A DNA stretch of 30,632 bases from Paulinella micropora (GCA_009731375.1 BJOX01000366.1:52006-82637); one strand, 5' to 3'; shown: positions 16,888-26,250, numbered from the stretch's first letter. Numbers and translations: made by a program. Notes: generated from the letters alone by a model not told the origin.

Positions 16888-17700
16888 ATGGATTACAAAG
16901 GTGGGCGAAGTAGTGGTATCTATTACATAAATAGCAAAAACCGAATAACTGGCACAGACTCAGATTTTACACACGAGATAAACTTAAAATCACTAGACAA
17001 TCCAACTCACTGCAAAATTCTTCATATCTATGTGCCGAAGTCGTATTACTCTGTGGCTTCACCATATAATACCTTTACACTTAGCGAAGACGGGTATGAG
17101 GCTTTAATTACGATACCAGAAGGCAACTACACAATGAACAACTTAAAAAATAAACTATCTGAGGCGCTAACCGCAGTCAGCCCAAATAATTATACTTATG
17201 TTGTATCCAGTAATAATACCAACATAGAACCAGAGGACGGCAAATTAACATTCAGTGTGTCAGAGAATAAAGGTATTCAACCGCGGTTTATATTTGATGC
17301 CGATACCCGCATTCACGAGGTTATGGGTTTTGATAGAAACTCAACATATTTCTTTGCTAATGATTTAATTAAATCGCCAAATGTAATTATTCTAACTGGT
17401 GAAAAAACTTTGTATCTTCAATCAGACTTAGTGAATGAAGGAGATAATCATGTGCTACAAGAAATATACACTGCCAACGAAATTCCATTTGGTTCTGTCA
17501 TTTATGACGGCTCTGGTAGTGAATACGGGAAAACATTATCTGCGAGTTCAAACAATGTATTTAGGTTTTACTTGACGGACGAAAACGACCAAGCAATAAA
17601 TCTTAATGGTTTGGGAATAGTTATGACATTATTGGTTTATCGTGAAACTAATTACTTTAGTTTATTTAATTCATTCTTTAATTTACTAAAGGCTAGGTAA
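16888..17700 (+). CDS. Minor capsid (penton) protein
   Basis: The start is placed at the ATG at 16888 because the penton N-terminal pattern follows it (GIYYINSKNRITGTDSDFTHEI). That gives 270 residues, a usual size. Further typical motifs are ALITIPEGNYTMNNLKNKL, IHEVMGFD and LYLQSDLVNEG...VLQEI. It is a single jelly-roll protein that forms the capsid vertices. No stop separates it from the protease frame. This could be a true fusion, but a TAA sits out of frame just before the ATG (at about 16878), so a one-base error is also possible. A second hairpin array follows the TAA stop by 5 bp. Confidence 0.85.
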   Translation: MDYKGGRSSGIYYINSKNRITGTDSDFTHEINLKSLDNPTHCKILHIYVPKSYYSVASPYNTFTLSEDGYEALITIPEGNYTMNNLKNKLSEALTAVSPNNYTYVVSSNNTNIEPEDGKLTFSVSENKGIQPRFIFDADTRIHEVMGFDRNSTYFFANDLIKSPNVIILTGEKTLYLQSDLVNEGDNHVLQEIYTANEIPFGSVIYDGSGSEYGKTLSASSNNVFRFYLTDENDQAINLNGLGIVMTLLVYRETNYFSLFNSFFNLLKAR

Positions 17701-17705
17701 AGATA

Positions 17706-17830
17706 TTTATCAACTTCACTCTCATTCGCTTCGCTCATTATCGTTTGTTGATAAACATCGAAGGGCTAGTTAATGAAAAACGATGTTTGTAAAACACACG
17801 GGAGCGGTAGCGGGAGTGTGGATTTACAAA
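17706..17830. terminator. Three-hairpin array B (after the penton, before the MCP)
   Basis: SL1: TTTATCAAC (17706-17714) pairs with GTTGATAAA (17747-17755). SL2: AAACATCG (17753-17760) pairs with CGATGTTT (17781-17788). SL3: TTTGTAAA (17786-17793) pairs with TTTACAAA (17823-17830) and encloses CACAC...GTGTG. It is then followed by TATCAAT, as in array A. The SL1 loop is nearly the same as in A (CACTCTCATTCG). The following 110 bp up to the MCP start are AT-rich and probably hold its promoter. Confidence 0.6.
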
Positions 17831-17939
17831 TATCAATATTTGATTTAATTATTTTTTTTCTACACTATTATATATTCTCGTAATCTCAAACTTGTTTGAG
17901 ATAGTTAGCTAATTTACGCTACGTCAAAAAAAGAAAAAA

Positions 17940-18946
17940 ATGCCTGTCCAATGCGGAGGAGAATTAGTCCATCAGACTAAGGAACTACTCACTGGTAAGT
18001 ACGAATTGAACAAACTTACCACTCGTGAAGGCTCACAACCCGTCGCACTTACTACTGCTGGTGGTCTGGAAAACACCTTTGAAATTCCTACTAGACCTTT
18101 GAACCTTGCGAGGAGTGTGTTGCGATTTACATACAATCCGTCTGGTGGAGGTGCTGGCGGTCGCTACAATCGTATATATATGGATTGTCTGTCTATGATT
18201 AAAACTATTGAATTGCGAAGCCGAAGCGGGCAGTATCTGTGTAATCTTCAACATGTGGGGAACTACACTAAGGTTATATGGAAACCAGAAATGAAGTATG
18301 AAAAATTTATGGCACTTGAAAATCATGGTGCTGGTGTGGATAGCGGTGCTATGCTTCAAAAGTGTAATGCAGGAAAAGTTGAAATTGGAACTAGAGCAGA
18401 GAGAAAGACAATTACTGATGCGGCAGATACTGCAGGTCTTAAGGCTGCAGTTCAAGCATACTACAAAGTGCCTCTTGTTACGCCACGATGATACCGCTCT
18501 CGCTGATAGCACTGCTGGAACCTATAGCCTTGTTAATGTTCCTTTTGAGGAGGCTAAGTATTTTGAAGGCGGTGGTGATAATACTGCTACCCCTGTTATT
18601 AATGTTAAGTTTCCTTTGGGTATGCTGTTTGGCACTATTTTTGACTGGATAAGACTATCGGATTTAATGAAATTTTGGATTTGCGTATTGTGTGGGCTGA
18701 AACCAACCGCTCTTCATTCTATGGTGCTGATGCGAGTGCTATCTCTGCTGGTGCTACCGCTACGACCGCTGGGGCTATTGTCTCCAACCTAAATCTATTC
18801 CTTGCTGTTGAGACTGACCCGAATGTCATCCTTGGCGTCCAACAAAAGATTGCGGGTGAAGGTTTTCCGTTTAAGATTGAGTATCCTATCGCTTGGAAGC
18901 AAAGTCTTCAAACGACCCAGCAAAATTTTGTTATCAAAATGAACCG
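17940..18946 (+). CDS. Major capsid protein (double jelly-roll type), 5' part with two frame breaks
   Basis: It begins at the ATG at 17940 (MPVQCGGELVHQTKELLTG) and is open to 18491. It then continues one frame on (HDDTALADSTAGTYSLVNV) and returns to the first frame at about 18648 (KTIGFNEILDLRIVW). The two shifts, one extra base near 18482 and one missing near 18649 (probably G from TGGGAT), compensate each other. Beta-rich sequence, location after the penton, and the segment INVKFPLGMLFGTIFDW followed by KTIGFNEILDLRIVW match what is usual in MCPs of this virus group. It runs into an N gap at 18947. Two identical jelly rolls are expected but cannot be seen fully. Confidence 0.78.
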
Positions 18947-19876
18947 NNNNNNNNNNNNNNNNNNNNNNNNNNNNNNNNNNNNNNNNNNNNNNNNNNNNNN
19001 NNNNNNNNNNNNNNNNNNNNNNNNNNNNNNNNNNNNNNNNNNNNNNNNNNNNNNNNNNNNNNNNNNNNNNNNNNNNNNNNNNNNNNNNNNNNNNNNNNNN
19101 NNNNNNNNNNNNNNNNNNNNNNNNNNNNNNNNNNNNNNNNNNNNNNNNNNNNNNNNNNNNNNNNNNNNNNNNNNNNNNNNNNNNNNNNNNNNNNNNNNNN
19201 NNNNNNNNNNNNNNNNNNNNNNNNNNNNNNNNNNNNNNNNNNNNNNNNNNNNNNNNNNNNNNNNNNNNNNNNNNNNNNNNNNNNNNNNNNNNNNNNNNNN
19301 NNNNNNNNNNNNNNNNNNNNNNNNNNNNNNNNNNNNNNNNNNNNNNNNNNNNNNNNNNNNNNNNNNNNNNNNNNNNNNNNNNNNNNNNNNNNNNNNNNNN
19401 NNNNNNNNNNNNNNNNNNNNNNNNNNNNNNNNNNNNNNNNNNNNNNNNNNNNNNNNNNNNNNNNNNNNNNNNNNNNNNNNNNNNNNNNNNNNNNNNNNNN
19501 NNNNNNNNNNNNNNNNNNNNNNNNNNNNNNNNNNNNNNNNNNNNNNNNNNNNNNNNNNNNNNNNNNNNNNNNNNNNNNNNNNNNNNNNNNNNNNNNNNNN
19601 NNNNNNNNNNNNNNNNNNNNNNNNNNNNNNNNNNNNNNNNNNNNNNNNNNNNNNNNNNNNNNNNNNNNNNNNNNNNNNNNNNNNNNNNNNNNNNNNNNNN
19701 NNNNNNNNNNNNNNNNNNNNNNNNNNNNNNNNNNNNNNNNNNNNNNNNNNNNNNNNNNNNNNNNNNNNNNNNNNNNNNNNNNNNNNNNNNNNNNNNNNNN
19801 NNNNNNNNNNNNNNNNNNNNNNNNNNNNNNNNNNNNNNNNNNNNNNNNNNNNNNNNNNNNNNNNNNNNNNNNNNNN
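18947..19876. other. Assembly gap (930 N)
   Basis: Unknown sequence. It should contain the rest of the MCP. If the gap estimate is right there may also be room for the start of a further gene. Confidence 0.95.
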
Positions 19877-20280
19877 AGCATCACTGAAAGCCCCATTTTA
19901 AGTATCAGGAATAAAGCACTATTCAATAATAGCCTAACCAACTATTCAAATGTCTTTCCTTCCTTGGTAAGTATTACAAATGAAGATACTAAGTCAAATT
20001 TCGTCAGAATGGTATTGAATGGGACGCTAACAGGGGCTGGTTTTGCTGATGTTAATGCCACAACTTCAATCGTAGATACAGACACAAAAGCGACGGCCAT
20101 CGCCAACGGAACGACAATTTTTAAGATTTATGTAAATGCCGCATCAACACAGCAGATACTCTCAGAACTTATGACATTCAATTAACGCCTAGCGATATTT
20201 TGACATTCACACAGAAGGCTGTGTCGGCAGGTGCTGGTAGCAATATTAATGTAATCGCGAACTTTATTGAGGATCATTGA
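19877..20280 (+). CDS. C-terminal beta-rich fragment, MCP end or second attachment protein
   Basis: Open from the gap edge. The first frame ends at 20185 (LSELMTFN-stop). A one-base shift near ATTCAATTAACG continues through LTPSDILTFTQKAVSAGAG to FIEDH and a TGA at 20280. The stretch IFKIYVNAASTQQIL...TPSDILTFTQKA looks like the beta-sandwich end of phage tail or fibre proteins more than an MCP C-terminus. If it belongs to the MCP, the full protein would be near 780 residues, long for the family. Both readings are open, because the gap hides the connection. Confidence 0.5.
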
Positions 20281-20331
20281 TGTGGATGGAATTAAAAACA
20301 AAAAAATGAAAGTCTAATTTCTAAATTATCA

Positions 20332-20772
20332 TCAGAGGTATTTTTTTACCGCATCTTTGTTATTAAAATAAGGCTGTTGAATTAAATATTCAAGGTATGG
20401 TTTGTCAATCTTAGCGACATCTTCAATTTTCATTTTTTTATACTTACCATATTGAAGAACAACATCTTTCTTTAACATACAACCTTCTTCTGTACATGTA
20501 GCATTCTCTATCTCTTCGCCGACCTTAGCCTTTATTTCAGTAATCCCCGTTTCTTTTAAATCAGCAGTCGTAAAAGGTGTGCTCTGCTCTTCGTCCAACA
20601 CGTTTTCTAAAGGAATTACTACTTTAACATTATCATCCCTTGGTTTATATTGTTCATAAAAAGAAACAATGTCAGGCTTAGTCCATTTAATTGTCGGCTT
20701 TTTGACATCTCCATCAAGGTTCCATTTTTCAATTTCATTCAAGTAGTCCTGTTTGGTGCTCAGGTCAGTCAT
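20332..20772 (-). CDS. FGKYKG-module protein, copy 1 (ExoX C-terminal/DUF3820-like)
   Basis: A 146-residue intact frame. The N-terminal about 27 residues (MTDLSTKQDYLNEIEKWNLD) are nearly identical to those of the neighbouring copy. The middle is acidic with one Cys pair (ATCTEEGC). The C-terminal module is YGKYKKMKIEDVAKIDKPYLEYLIQQP. This resembles the small domain at the C-terminus of exonuclease X-like proteins and DUF3820 (F-G-K-Y-K-G ... Y-L-x-W), thought to aid nucleic acid binding. This copy has drifted (YGKYKK, YLEYL), whereas the second keeps FGKYKG and YLEW. TAGTATA lies 5-11 bp before the start. Confidence 0.65.
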   Translation of the reverse strand: MTDLSTKQDYLNEIEKWNLDGDVKKPTIKWTKPDIVSFYEQYKPRDDNVKVVIPLENVLDEEQSTPFTTADLKETGITEIKAKVGEEIENATCTEEGCMLKKDVVLQYGKYKKMKIEDVAKIDKPYLEYLIQQPYFNNKDAVKKYL

Positions 20773-20797
20773 GATATATACTACAAAATAATTTTTA

Positions 20798-21055
20798 TTA
20801 AATGTATTTTTTTACTTCACTTTTAATGTCGGTAAATTTATCAAACCAAGGCTGTTTCATAACCCATTCAAGATATGGTTTATCAATAACTGCTACATCT
20901 TGAATTTTTTTACCTTTATACTTACCAAATGGAAAAACATCGGTTGGCTTGCCTGCCCGTGCCTTNNNNNNNNNNGGCTTTTTGACATCTCCATCAAGGT
21001 TCCATTTTTCAATTTCATTCAAGTAGTCTTGCTTGGTGCTCAGGTCGGTCATCAT
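20798..21055 (-). CDS. FGKYKG-module protein, copy 2 (contains a gap)
   Basis: The start is MMTDLSTKQ at 21055 or MTDLSTKQ at 21052. The first 26 residues match copy 1 and are followed by a 10-base N placeholder at 20966-20975. The C-terminal part holds the best version of the module (FPFGKYKGKKIQDVAVIDKP, YLEWVMKQPWF). The gap edge coincides exactly with the end of the segment shared with copy 1 (20976), so the contig broke at a repeat. The number of bases missing, and even the copy number, are uncertain. TAGTATA overlaps the start. Confidence 0.6.
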   Translation of the reverse strand: MMTDLSTKQDYLNEIEKWNLDGDVKKXXXXKARAGKPTDVFPFGKYKGKKIQDVAVIDKPYLEWVMKQPWFDKFTDIKSEVKKYI

Positions 21056-21103
21056 ATACTATTAATATTATTTTTTTATTAATTTTATTTTAGAGTATAT
21101 AGT

Positions 21104-21774
21104 ATGTTGTATATACTAAGCGGGGTAATGTTTAAAACAAAGAAAGAAATAATAGTATATATAAGAAATATTGTCAGCAAATATAATCACAATGAAAAGT
21201 TAAATGAAATTGATAGTAATTTTATTAAGGGTATTATAATTAATCATCCTGATTATAAGACGAAATTTGAACATTTGATAAATTGTGAAATTGATGTTGA
21301 AAATAATTGATATGGTAGTAAGCACTTTCGTATAGGAGAAAAAGCATTTTCGTGGTATAATTGTATTAATTACATTGGGGTAAATAAAGAGAAACAAATG
21401 ATGAGATACACCAAGACCAAATTTAATGATGCGTGTAGAAATACTATAAAAAATCAAATAGAAGAATATTTAAATAGAATGGTAATAGTTATTTTCATTG
21501 AGCCGAAATATATATGTGAAATAACAAAAGAAATACACGATAGAAAAAACGTTCATGTTGACCATCACTTTGAAAAAATAAAGTTTTAAGAAATTACAGA
21601 CCGATATTTGAAGAGAATAAATTAAATTATCGCAATGTAGAAACAGAAGAAAGAGAAGACTTTAGGGAAATTCTAAAAGAGCCACACTATACGCAATTTA
21701 ACAATTTTCATAGAGAAAAAGCGATATTAAGAATAATAAAAAAAGAGATAAATTTAAAGGAGAATGTAGGGTGA
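21104..21774 (+). pseudogene. DUF3223 (DCL-like) plus HNH-like gene with in-frame TGA and one frame break
   Basis: The preferred start is the Met at 21128 (MFKTKKEIIVYIRNIV); 21104 also begins with ATG. The frame has TGA at 21308-21310 but continues without shift through YGSKHFRIGEKAFSWYNCI. That is the HPDYKTK...F-I...FSWYNCI layout of DUF3223. It then runs through KFNDACRNTIKNQIEEYL to HVDHHFEKIKF, with a stop at 21587. One base shift extends it through RNYRPIFEENK to FNNFHREKAILRIIKKEINL and a TGA at 21774. The VDHH and FHREKA parts fit HNH-like nucleases associated with DUF3223. It is on the opposite strand to its neighbours, as expected of an inserted selfish nuclease. Both breaks could be decay or sequence error. 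Confidence 0.55.
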
Positions 21775-21775
21775 T

Positions 21776-21862
21776 TTATAGAATATATTTAACAATTTCT
21801 TTTTTGAGTTCTGGATAGTTTCCCATCATCGGTTGCTTATTCAACCATATTAAGTATTGCTT
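21776..21862 (-). CDS. FGKYKG-module protein, copy 3 (C-terminal fragment)
   Basis: Only the last 28 codons are present before the gap (QYLIWLNKQPMMG, LKKEIVKYIL). They match the YLEW..KQP...KKYI ends of copies 1 and 2. The rest lies in the N gap. Its stop is 2 bp from the end of the DUF3223 gene on the other strand. Confidence 0.5.
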   Translation of the reverse strand, partial: KQYLIWLNKQPMMGNYPELKKEIVKYIL

Positions 21863-22646
21863 NNNNNNNNNNNNNNNNNNNNNNNNNNNNNNNNNNNNNN
21901 NNNNNNNNNNNNNNNNNNNNNNNNNNNNNNNNNNNNNNNNNNNNNNNNNNNNNNNNNNNNNNNNNNNNNNNNNNNNNNNNNNNNNNNNNNNNNNNNNNNN
22001 NNNNNNNNNNNNNNNNNNNNNNNNNNNNNNNNNNNNNNNNNNNNNNNNNNNNNNNNNNNNNNNNNNNNNNNNNNNNNNNNNNNNNNNNNNNNNNNNNNNN
22101 NNNNNNNNNNNNNNNNNNNNNNNNNNNNNNNNNNNNNNNNNNNNNNNNNNNNNNNNNNNNNNNNNNNNNNNNNNNNNNNNNNNNNNNNNNNNNNNNNNNN
22201 NNNNNNNNNNNNNNNNNNNNNNNNNNNNNNNNNNNNNNNNNNNNNNNNNNNNNNNNNNNNNNNNNNNNNNNNNNNNNNNNNNNNNNNNNNNNNNNNNNNN
22301 NNNNNNNNNNNNNNNNNNNNNNNNNNNNNNNNNNNNNNNNNNNNNNNNNNNNNNNNNNNNNNNNNNNNNNNNNNNNNNNNNNNNNNNNNNNNNNNNNNNN
22401 NNNNNNNNNNNNNNNNNNNNNNNNNNNNNNNNNNNNNNNNNNNNNNNNNNNNNNNNNNNNNNNNNNNNNNNNNNNNNNNNNNNNNNNNNNNNNNNNNNNN
22501 NNNNNNNNNNNNNNNNNNNNNNNNNNNNNNNNNNNNNNNNNNNNNNNNNNNNNNNNNNNNNNNNNNNNNNNNNNNNNNNNNNNNNNNNNNNNNNNNNNNN
22601 NNNNNNNNNNNNNNNNNNNNNNNNNNNNNNNNNNNNNNNNNNNNNN
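21863..22646. other. Assembly gap (784 N)
   Basis: Unknown sequence. It should contain the polymerase C-terminus (including motif C with its two Asp) and the start of the third FGKYKG-module gene. Confidence 0.95.
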
Positions 22647-25091
22647 ATACGTGCCAAAGTTTGTTTCCGTCTTTATCTTTGAATTCAACCACATCAGATA
22701 TATAATTTTTCGTCCAAAATTTCCAATACTCCTCATTTGATTTAATATATTCTGCTTCTGTTGGGATAGGTCGTTGTATCATCTTTCCGTATAACGAATT
22801 CATAAATAGTTTGGCTAATAAATATTGCGGTGTGCCTTTTTCGCTATTTTCTTTTGCCTTAAACATTTCTAATATATATTCTTTGAATACTGGTTCTTCC
22901 TCTTCTGTATAGTATCCTTTATGAATTGTTATATCGTAGCCCTCCTTAATCATATCTTCGATATCAACACTTGTGAGCCATTGGTCTTTCATATCGGCTA
23001 AATTCCACTTTAATGAGCCTATTTTATTTCTCTGTCCTATTCTTGAATGTAATATGTCTTTTGGTGAGATATAATCAACATTGTAAATACCGATAGCAAG
23101 ATTATTATCATCAAATGGTGCGATAGCCAGCTTAATTTCTCCAACCATAAATAAATTAAGCATCGTTGTTGGGTATAAAGATACGACATCCGCATCAACT
23201 AAATAATCGGTTAATTCGTCAAATGTGATTTTCCCTGCTAAGTAGTCCTTGTATTGTTTTGAAATAAATCTTTTTTTGCTTGGATATGTTCTTGCTCCGA
23301 TAACCGCTTTTCTAAATGCATTCTCTTGTTCAATAGTTGGGAGTCTTACATCGTGCTTACCATCAATCATTTTCTTCCAGATATTAAAAGCAAGGCTTGA
23401 AGTTGAAATGTATGAAGTTAAATTTACTGAGTGTTTTTCAAATATCTCTGTGTTTATTTTGTCATATAACTCTTTTAACCCCATAACATCACACTTCAAA
23501 TATTCAAGACACTTATTTCTTAACTCTTCACTCATCGTTTCCCAAGTAGATGCCTTGTCGTGGTCAAAATCTCCTTTAAGAGTTTTACATGTCATATTTT
23601 CTAAGTTTTCTTTTAATGTCCCCTGAGTATGCTTACACATATCCCACATTTTGATATTTTCAAATTGTAAAGAGATTATTGAGCCATTATTAATCATATG
23701 TGATTTTGGTTTGATACCTCTTCTTATTAATTCCTGTTTAATGAAGTAGTGGTCAAAGTTCGCCCCGTTAAAACCATTCACATATAAAATTGGTGGTTCT
23801 TCATCTTTGTTTCTCTTCTTTCTTACTCCTGCTACTTTCTTGACTGGATTATGAAGCATTCTATTACCCCATTCTATTGTTAATTTTTGTCCTCTTTCTA
23901 GGAGTGTATCAAGAAATTTAGAAATACAATCTTTGCCAGCGAAATATTTAAATCCTTCAGTCCCTTGAGTATATCCGACTATATAGCAGTCGTGAATATC
24001 AAAGCCGTCAGCGAGCGTGTTATTTCTAAAAGTTTCTAGGTCGTAATGAATAACTTCATCTTTGTTATTAATTTTATCCTTCTCAAATTTTGTTATCAAA
24101 TGTCTTCGTCCGTTCTTCAAAATTTTTCTATTCGCATAATTTATCATTTTTGGATTACAAGTGTGTTTTTTGACATATTTCCTTAAACATTATTCGCATT
24201 TTTGTTTATATCTTTTAGTTAATCCGAAATAATGGTTGTTCTCTAAATAAATCATAATGTCTGCTTCTTCTCCGATGTTATTCGTGCTTATAGTTTCTCT
24301 TGTTAAGGCGTTTGTTATTTCATATGTCTTTCCTTCTTTTATCAAAGTATTAAGGATTTTTACAGCGGTAGAAAATGGTATAGGGCAATCATTAGAAAGA
24401 TTGAATTGTTCTCTAATATCATTACATCTTTTTCTGTTAATAAGTGGCATATTAAGAATGTCTTTACAGAGAAAGAATAAACAATTATTATTCTTGCTAG
24501 CGGGAGATATCAATATATTTTCATCCGATATTGTTTTTTTACATTTGTTTTTTCCTTCATAACAACCGCCTCCGTTTTCTTGAACTACTACTACCTTAGC
24601 GTATTCAATGATTCTGTCATAACCTAGTCCAGACGCTTCAATATTGCTTATGTTAAACTCATTCAACATTTCAATAAAATCGTCATAGTTTTTTATTTGA
24701 AAAGAATTAAATGTTTTCTTTTTATAATATCTATTTAATTCTTCGTGGTCGGTTATGTATGTTATAGTGATATGAACATCAGCATTTCCTGTCATACCAT
24801 TTCTTTTCGCATCTAATAGTATAGGAAGTAGAACCTCTCGCTCTAATGCGTCAGTATCATAAAAGTTTATGTCTAATCCTTGCTTCTCGTATGTAAGAGA
24901 GTTTAATCTATTGTCTCGCCTAGATTTTAACTCTACTACTTTAAATTCCCTTTTGTTTTCTCTGGTTTTAGTCTCTTTGAGTTTCTGTTTGGATGCTAAT
25001 AGTTCGGCAACCTTAACCTTGTTGCGAGCCTTAGCCTTCAACAAATCACATTTTTGTCTGGTCTTGATGATGTTGGTAATGGTGGTGGCAT
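22647..25091 (-). CDS. Protein-primed family B DNA polymerase, 3' end missing, in-frame TAA and one frame break
   Basis: The true start is probably the ATG at 25091 (MPPPLPTSSRPDK). A base shift in the A5 run (T run 25051-25055) joins it to the long frame. The N-terminal about 300 residues are the extension typical of Polinton-type polymerases (VVVQENGGGCYEG, SPASKNNNCLFFL). Then comes a zinc-finger-like C-x2-C ... H-x-C cluster interrupted by an in-frame TAA at 24190-24192 between KCE and CLRKYVKKHTC. Exonuclease motifs: YDLETF, NGFNGANFDHYF and YLKCDVMGLKELYD. Polymerase motif A is DADVVSLYPTTM and motif B is KLFMNSLYGKMIQ. Motif C is lost in the gap. This enzyme would copy the linear genome from a terminal protein at the inverted repeats. 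Confidence 0.88.
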
Positions 25092-25223
25092 ATATTTTAG
25101 TTTTATATTATTGGGAAATATAAATACTAAAAATTTTTCTGAATGATTATATCATAAAGAACATTATTTCTTTAAATGGAAATTAAATAATTATAAAAAA
25201 TTAAAATCATTTAAACTAGTTAT

Positions 25224-25703
25224 TCAAACATCAATGAGTATCATGTGTCGTCCTCTTATTTCTTTTATCATACATTTTTTATGAAAATAACGTTCCCTGT
25301 TTGGATATTTAGCAACTATGATTCTTGAAATCGCTTTTTTGCTTTCGCAAAGATAACAGAATTTAATGTTTGAATTTTCTCTCATACGGGTAAGCAACGA
25401 TAATTCTTCATTCATTTCTGGATTGTCAAATCGTTTAATACATTCAGAACCTATAATCATTTCTTCCCCACTACGCTTATGTTTTATGACATAGTTTTTT
25501 GTTATTTCGTGTGAGCAACAGCATTTATTTTCAGAACCATCATTTAACGTCCCTATAACCCGCCAATCGTTTGTATTCCATTTACCATCTGGAGCGACGA
25601 ATCTAATCGCGTTAATTAAATTTGAAAAATATTTCCCTTTTTCATAATCAATATGTAAAGTCAAATCATTATATGACCAATAAGTTCGGTTGTTGTACGT
25701 CAT
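25224..25703 (-). CDS. Zinc-binding-type hypothetical protein
   Basis: An intact 159-residue frame (MTYNNRTYWSYNDLTLHID start). It contains CCCSHEITKNYVI, IIGSECIKRF and FCYLC, three Cys groups whose spacing suggests zinc binding. The pattern C-C-S-H ... I-G-S-x-C-I-x-x-F is familiar from uncharacterised proteins of large DNA viruses and phages, but I cannot give a function. It is the gene upstream of the polymerase on the same strand, separated by an AT-rich stretch (25092-25223) with TTTAGTATTTA near 25130. Confidence 0.65.
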   Translation of the reverse strand: MTYNNRTYWSYNDLTLHIDYEKGKYFSNLINAIRFVAPDGKWNTNDWRVIGTLNDGSENKCCCSHEITKNYVIKHKRSGEEMIIGSECIKRFDNPEMNEELSLLTRMRENSNIKFCYLCESKKAISRIIVAKYPNRERYFHKKCMIKEIRGRHMILIDV

Positions 25704-25726
25704 AATGATTATATCATAAAGATATA

Positions 25727-25948
25727 TTATTGTTTAATATGTAATTCATCGTTAAGAATTCTTTTATCTTCCTTCATTTTGGCTCTTTTCTCTTTCCGTG
25801 CTATTAATATTTTTTCCTTATTCTTTTCATAATATGATTTACTAGATGTTCTATATATCTCAGGTTTCTTCTTGGCATACTTACCAGAAGAAATGGAATG
25901 AGCCTTTTTCCTTTCTTCTTCTGTGTTATACTTCCTTCGTGCTGGCAT
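25727..25948 (-). CDS. Small basic protein with KNKEK-type repeat
   Basis: A 73-residue Lys/Arg-rich frame. Its parts are RRKYNTEEERKKAHSISSGK, a segment RTSSKSYYEKNKEKI and a charged tail. The YYEKNKEKI module is the same type as the repeats in the C-terminus of the GIY-YIG protein (12207-12746). Such modules often accompany endonucleases in algal viruses and may bind DNA. No catalytic domain is present, so it may be a stand-alone DNA-binding part or a remnant of a nuclease gene. It is 23 bp upstream of the 25703 start. Confidence 0.6.
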   Translation of the reverse strand: MPARRKYNTEEERKKAHSISSGKYAKKKPEIYRTSSKSYYEKNKEKILIARKEKRAKMKEDKRILNDELHIKQ

Positions 25949-26016
25949 CCTATATAGTCATAATGATTTATTCCTTAAATAAAAATTAATTGTTTTTATA
26001 ATAGTATTATAACAAA

Positions 26017-26250
26017 TCACGAGTGATTTTTATAATACCTTTCGATGTCGTCATTTCTACGAATTATACGGACGACTTTATGCCCGCCTATCATAACCTC
26101 TTCTTTCTCTGCGAAAAAATCTCTATGAAAGTCTGATTTTTCGTGTTGATATTTTCCATATATCCCTATTACTTTACCACATACACATGTATATTTCTGT
26201 TTTCTTCTTTCCTTTACATATTCTGCTCTCTTCTGTTTGCGCGTATCCAT
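26017..26250 (-). CDS. Small C2H2-like zinc-finger protein
   Basis: A 77-residue intact frame, the outermost right gene. The core is YTCVCGKVIGIYGKYQHEKS followed by FH, giving C-x-C ... H-x5-H, a compact finger often seen in giant-virus and polinton-like proteins. The N-terminus is basic (RKQKRAEYVKERRKQK), and the C-terminus has a short beta-rich part (VMIGGHKVVRIIRR). A DNA-binding or regulatory role is inferred. Its start is about 57 bp from the right inverted repeat. Confidence 0.65.
   Translation of the reverse strand: MDTRKQKRAEYVKERRKQKYTCVCGKVIGIYGKYQHEKSDFHRDFFAEKEEVMIGGHKVVRIIRRNDDIERYYKNHS

Noticed and set aside
18947-19876. Long open frames across the N gap
   Set aside because: They consist of unknown bases; only the flanking parts are real sequence.
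24470-24500. OTU-type protease motif (NNNCLFFL) in the polymerase N-terminus
   Set aside because: Only the Cys segment is similar; no Asp or His partner motifs were seen, so it is treated as part of the polymerase extension.
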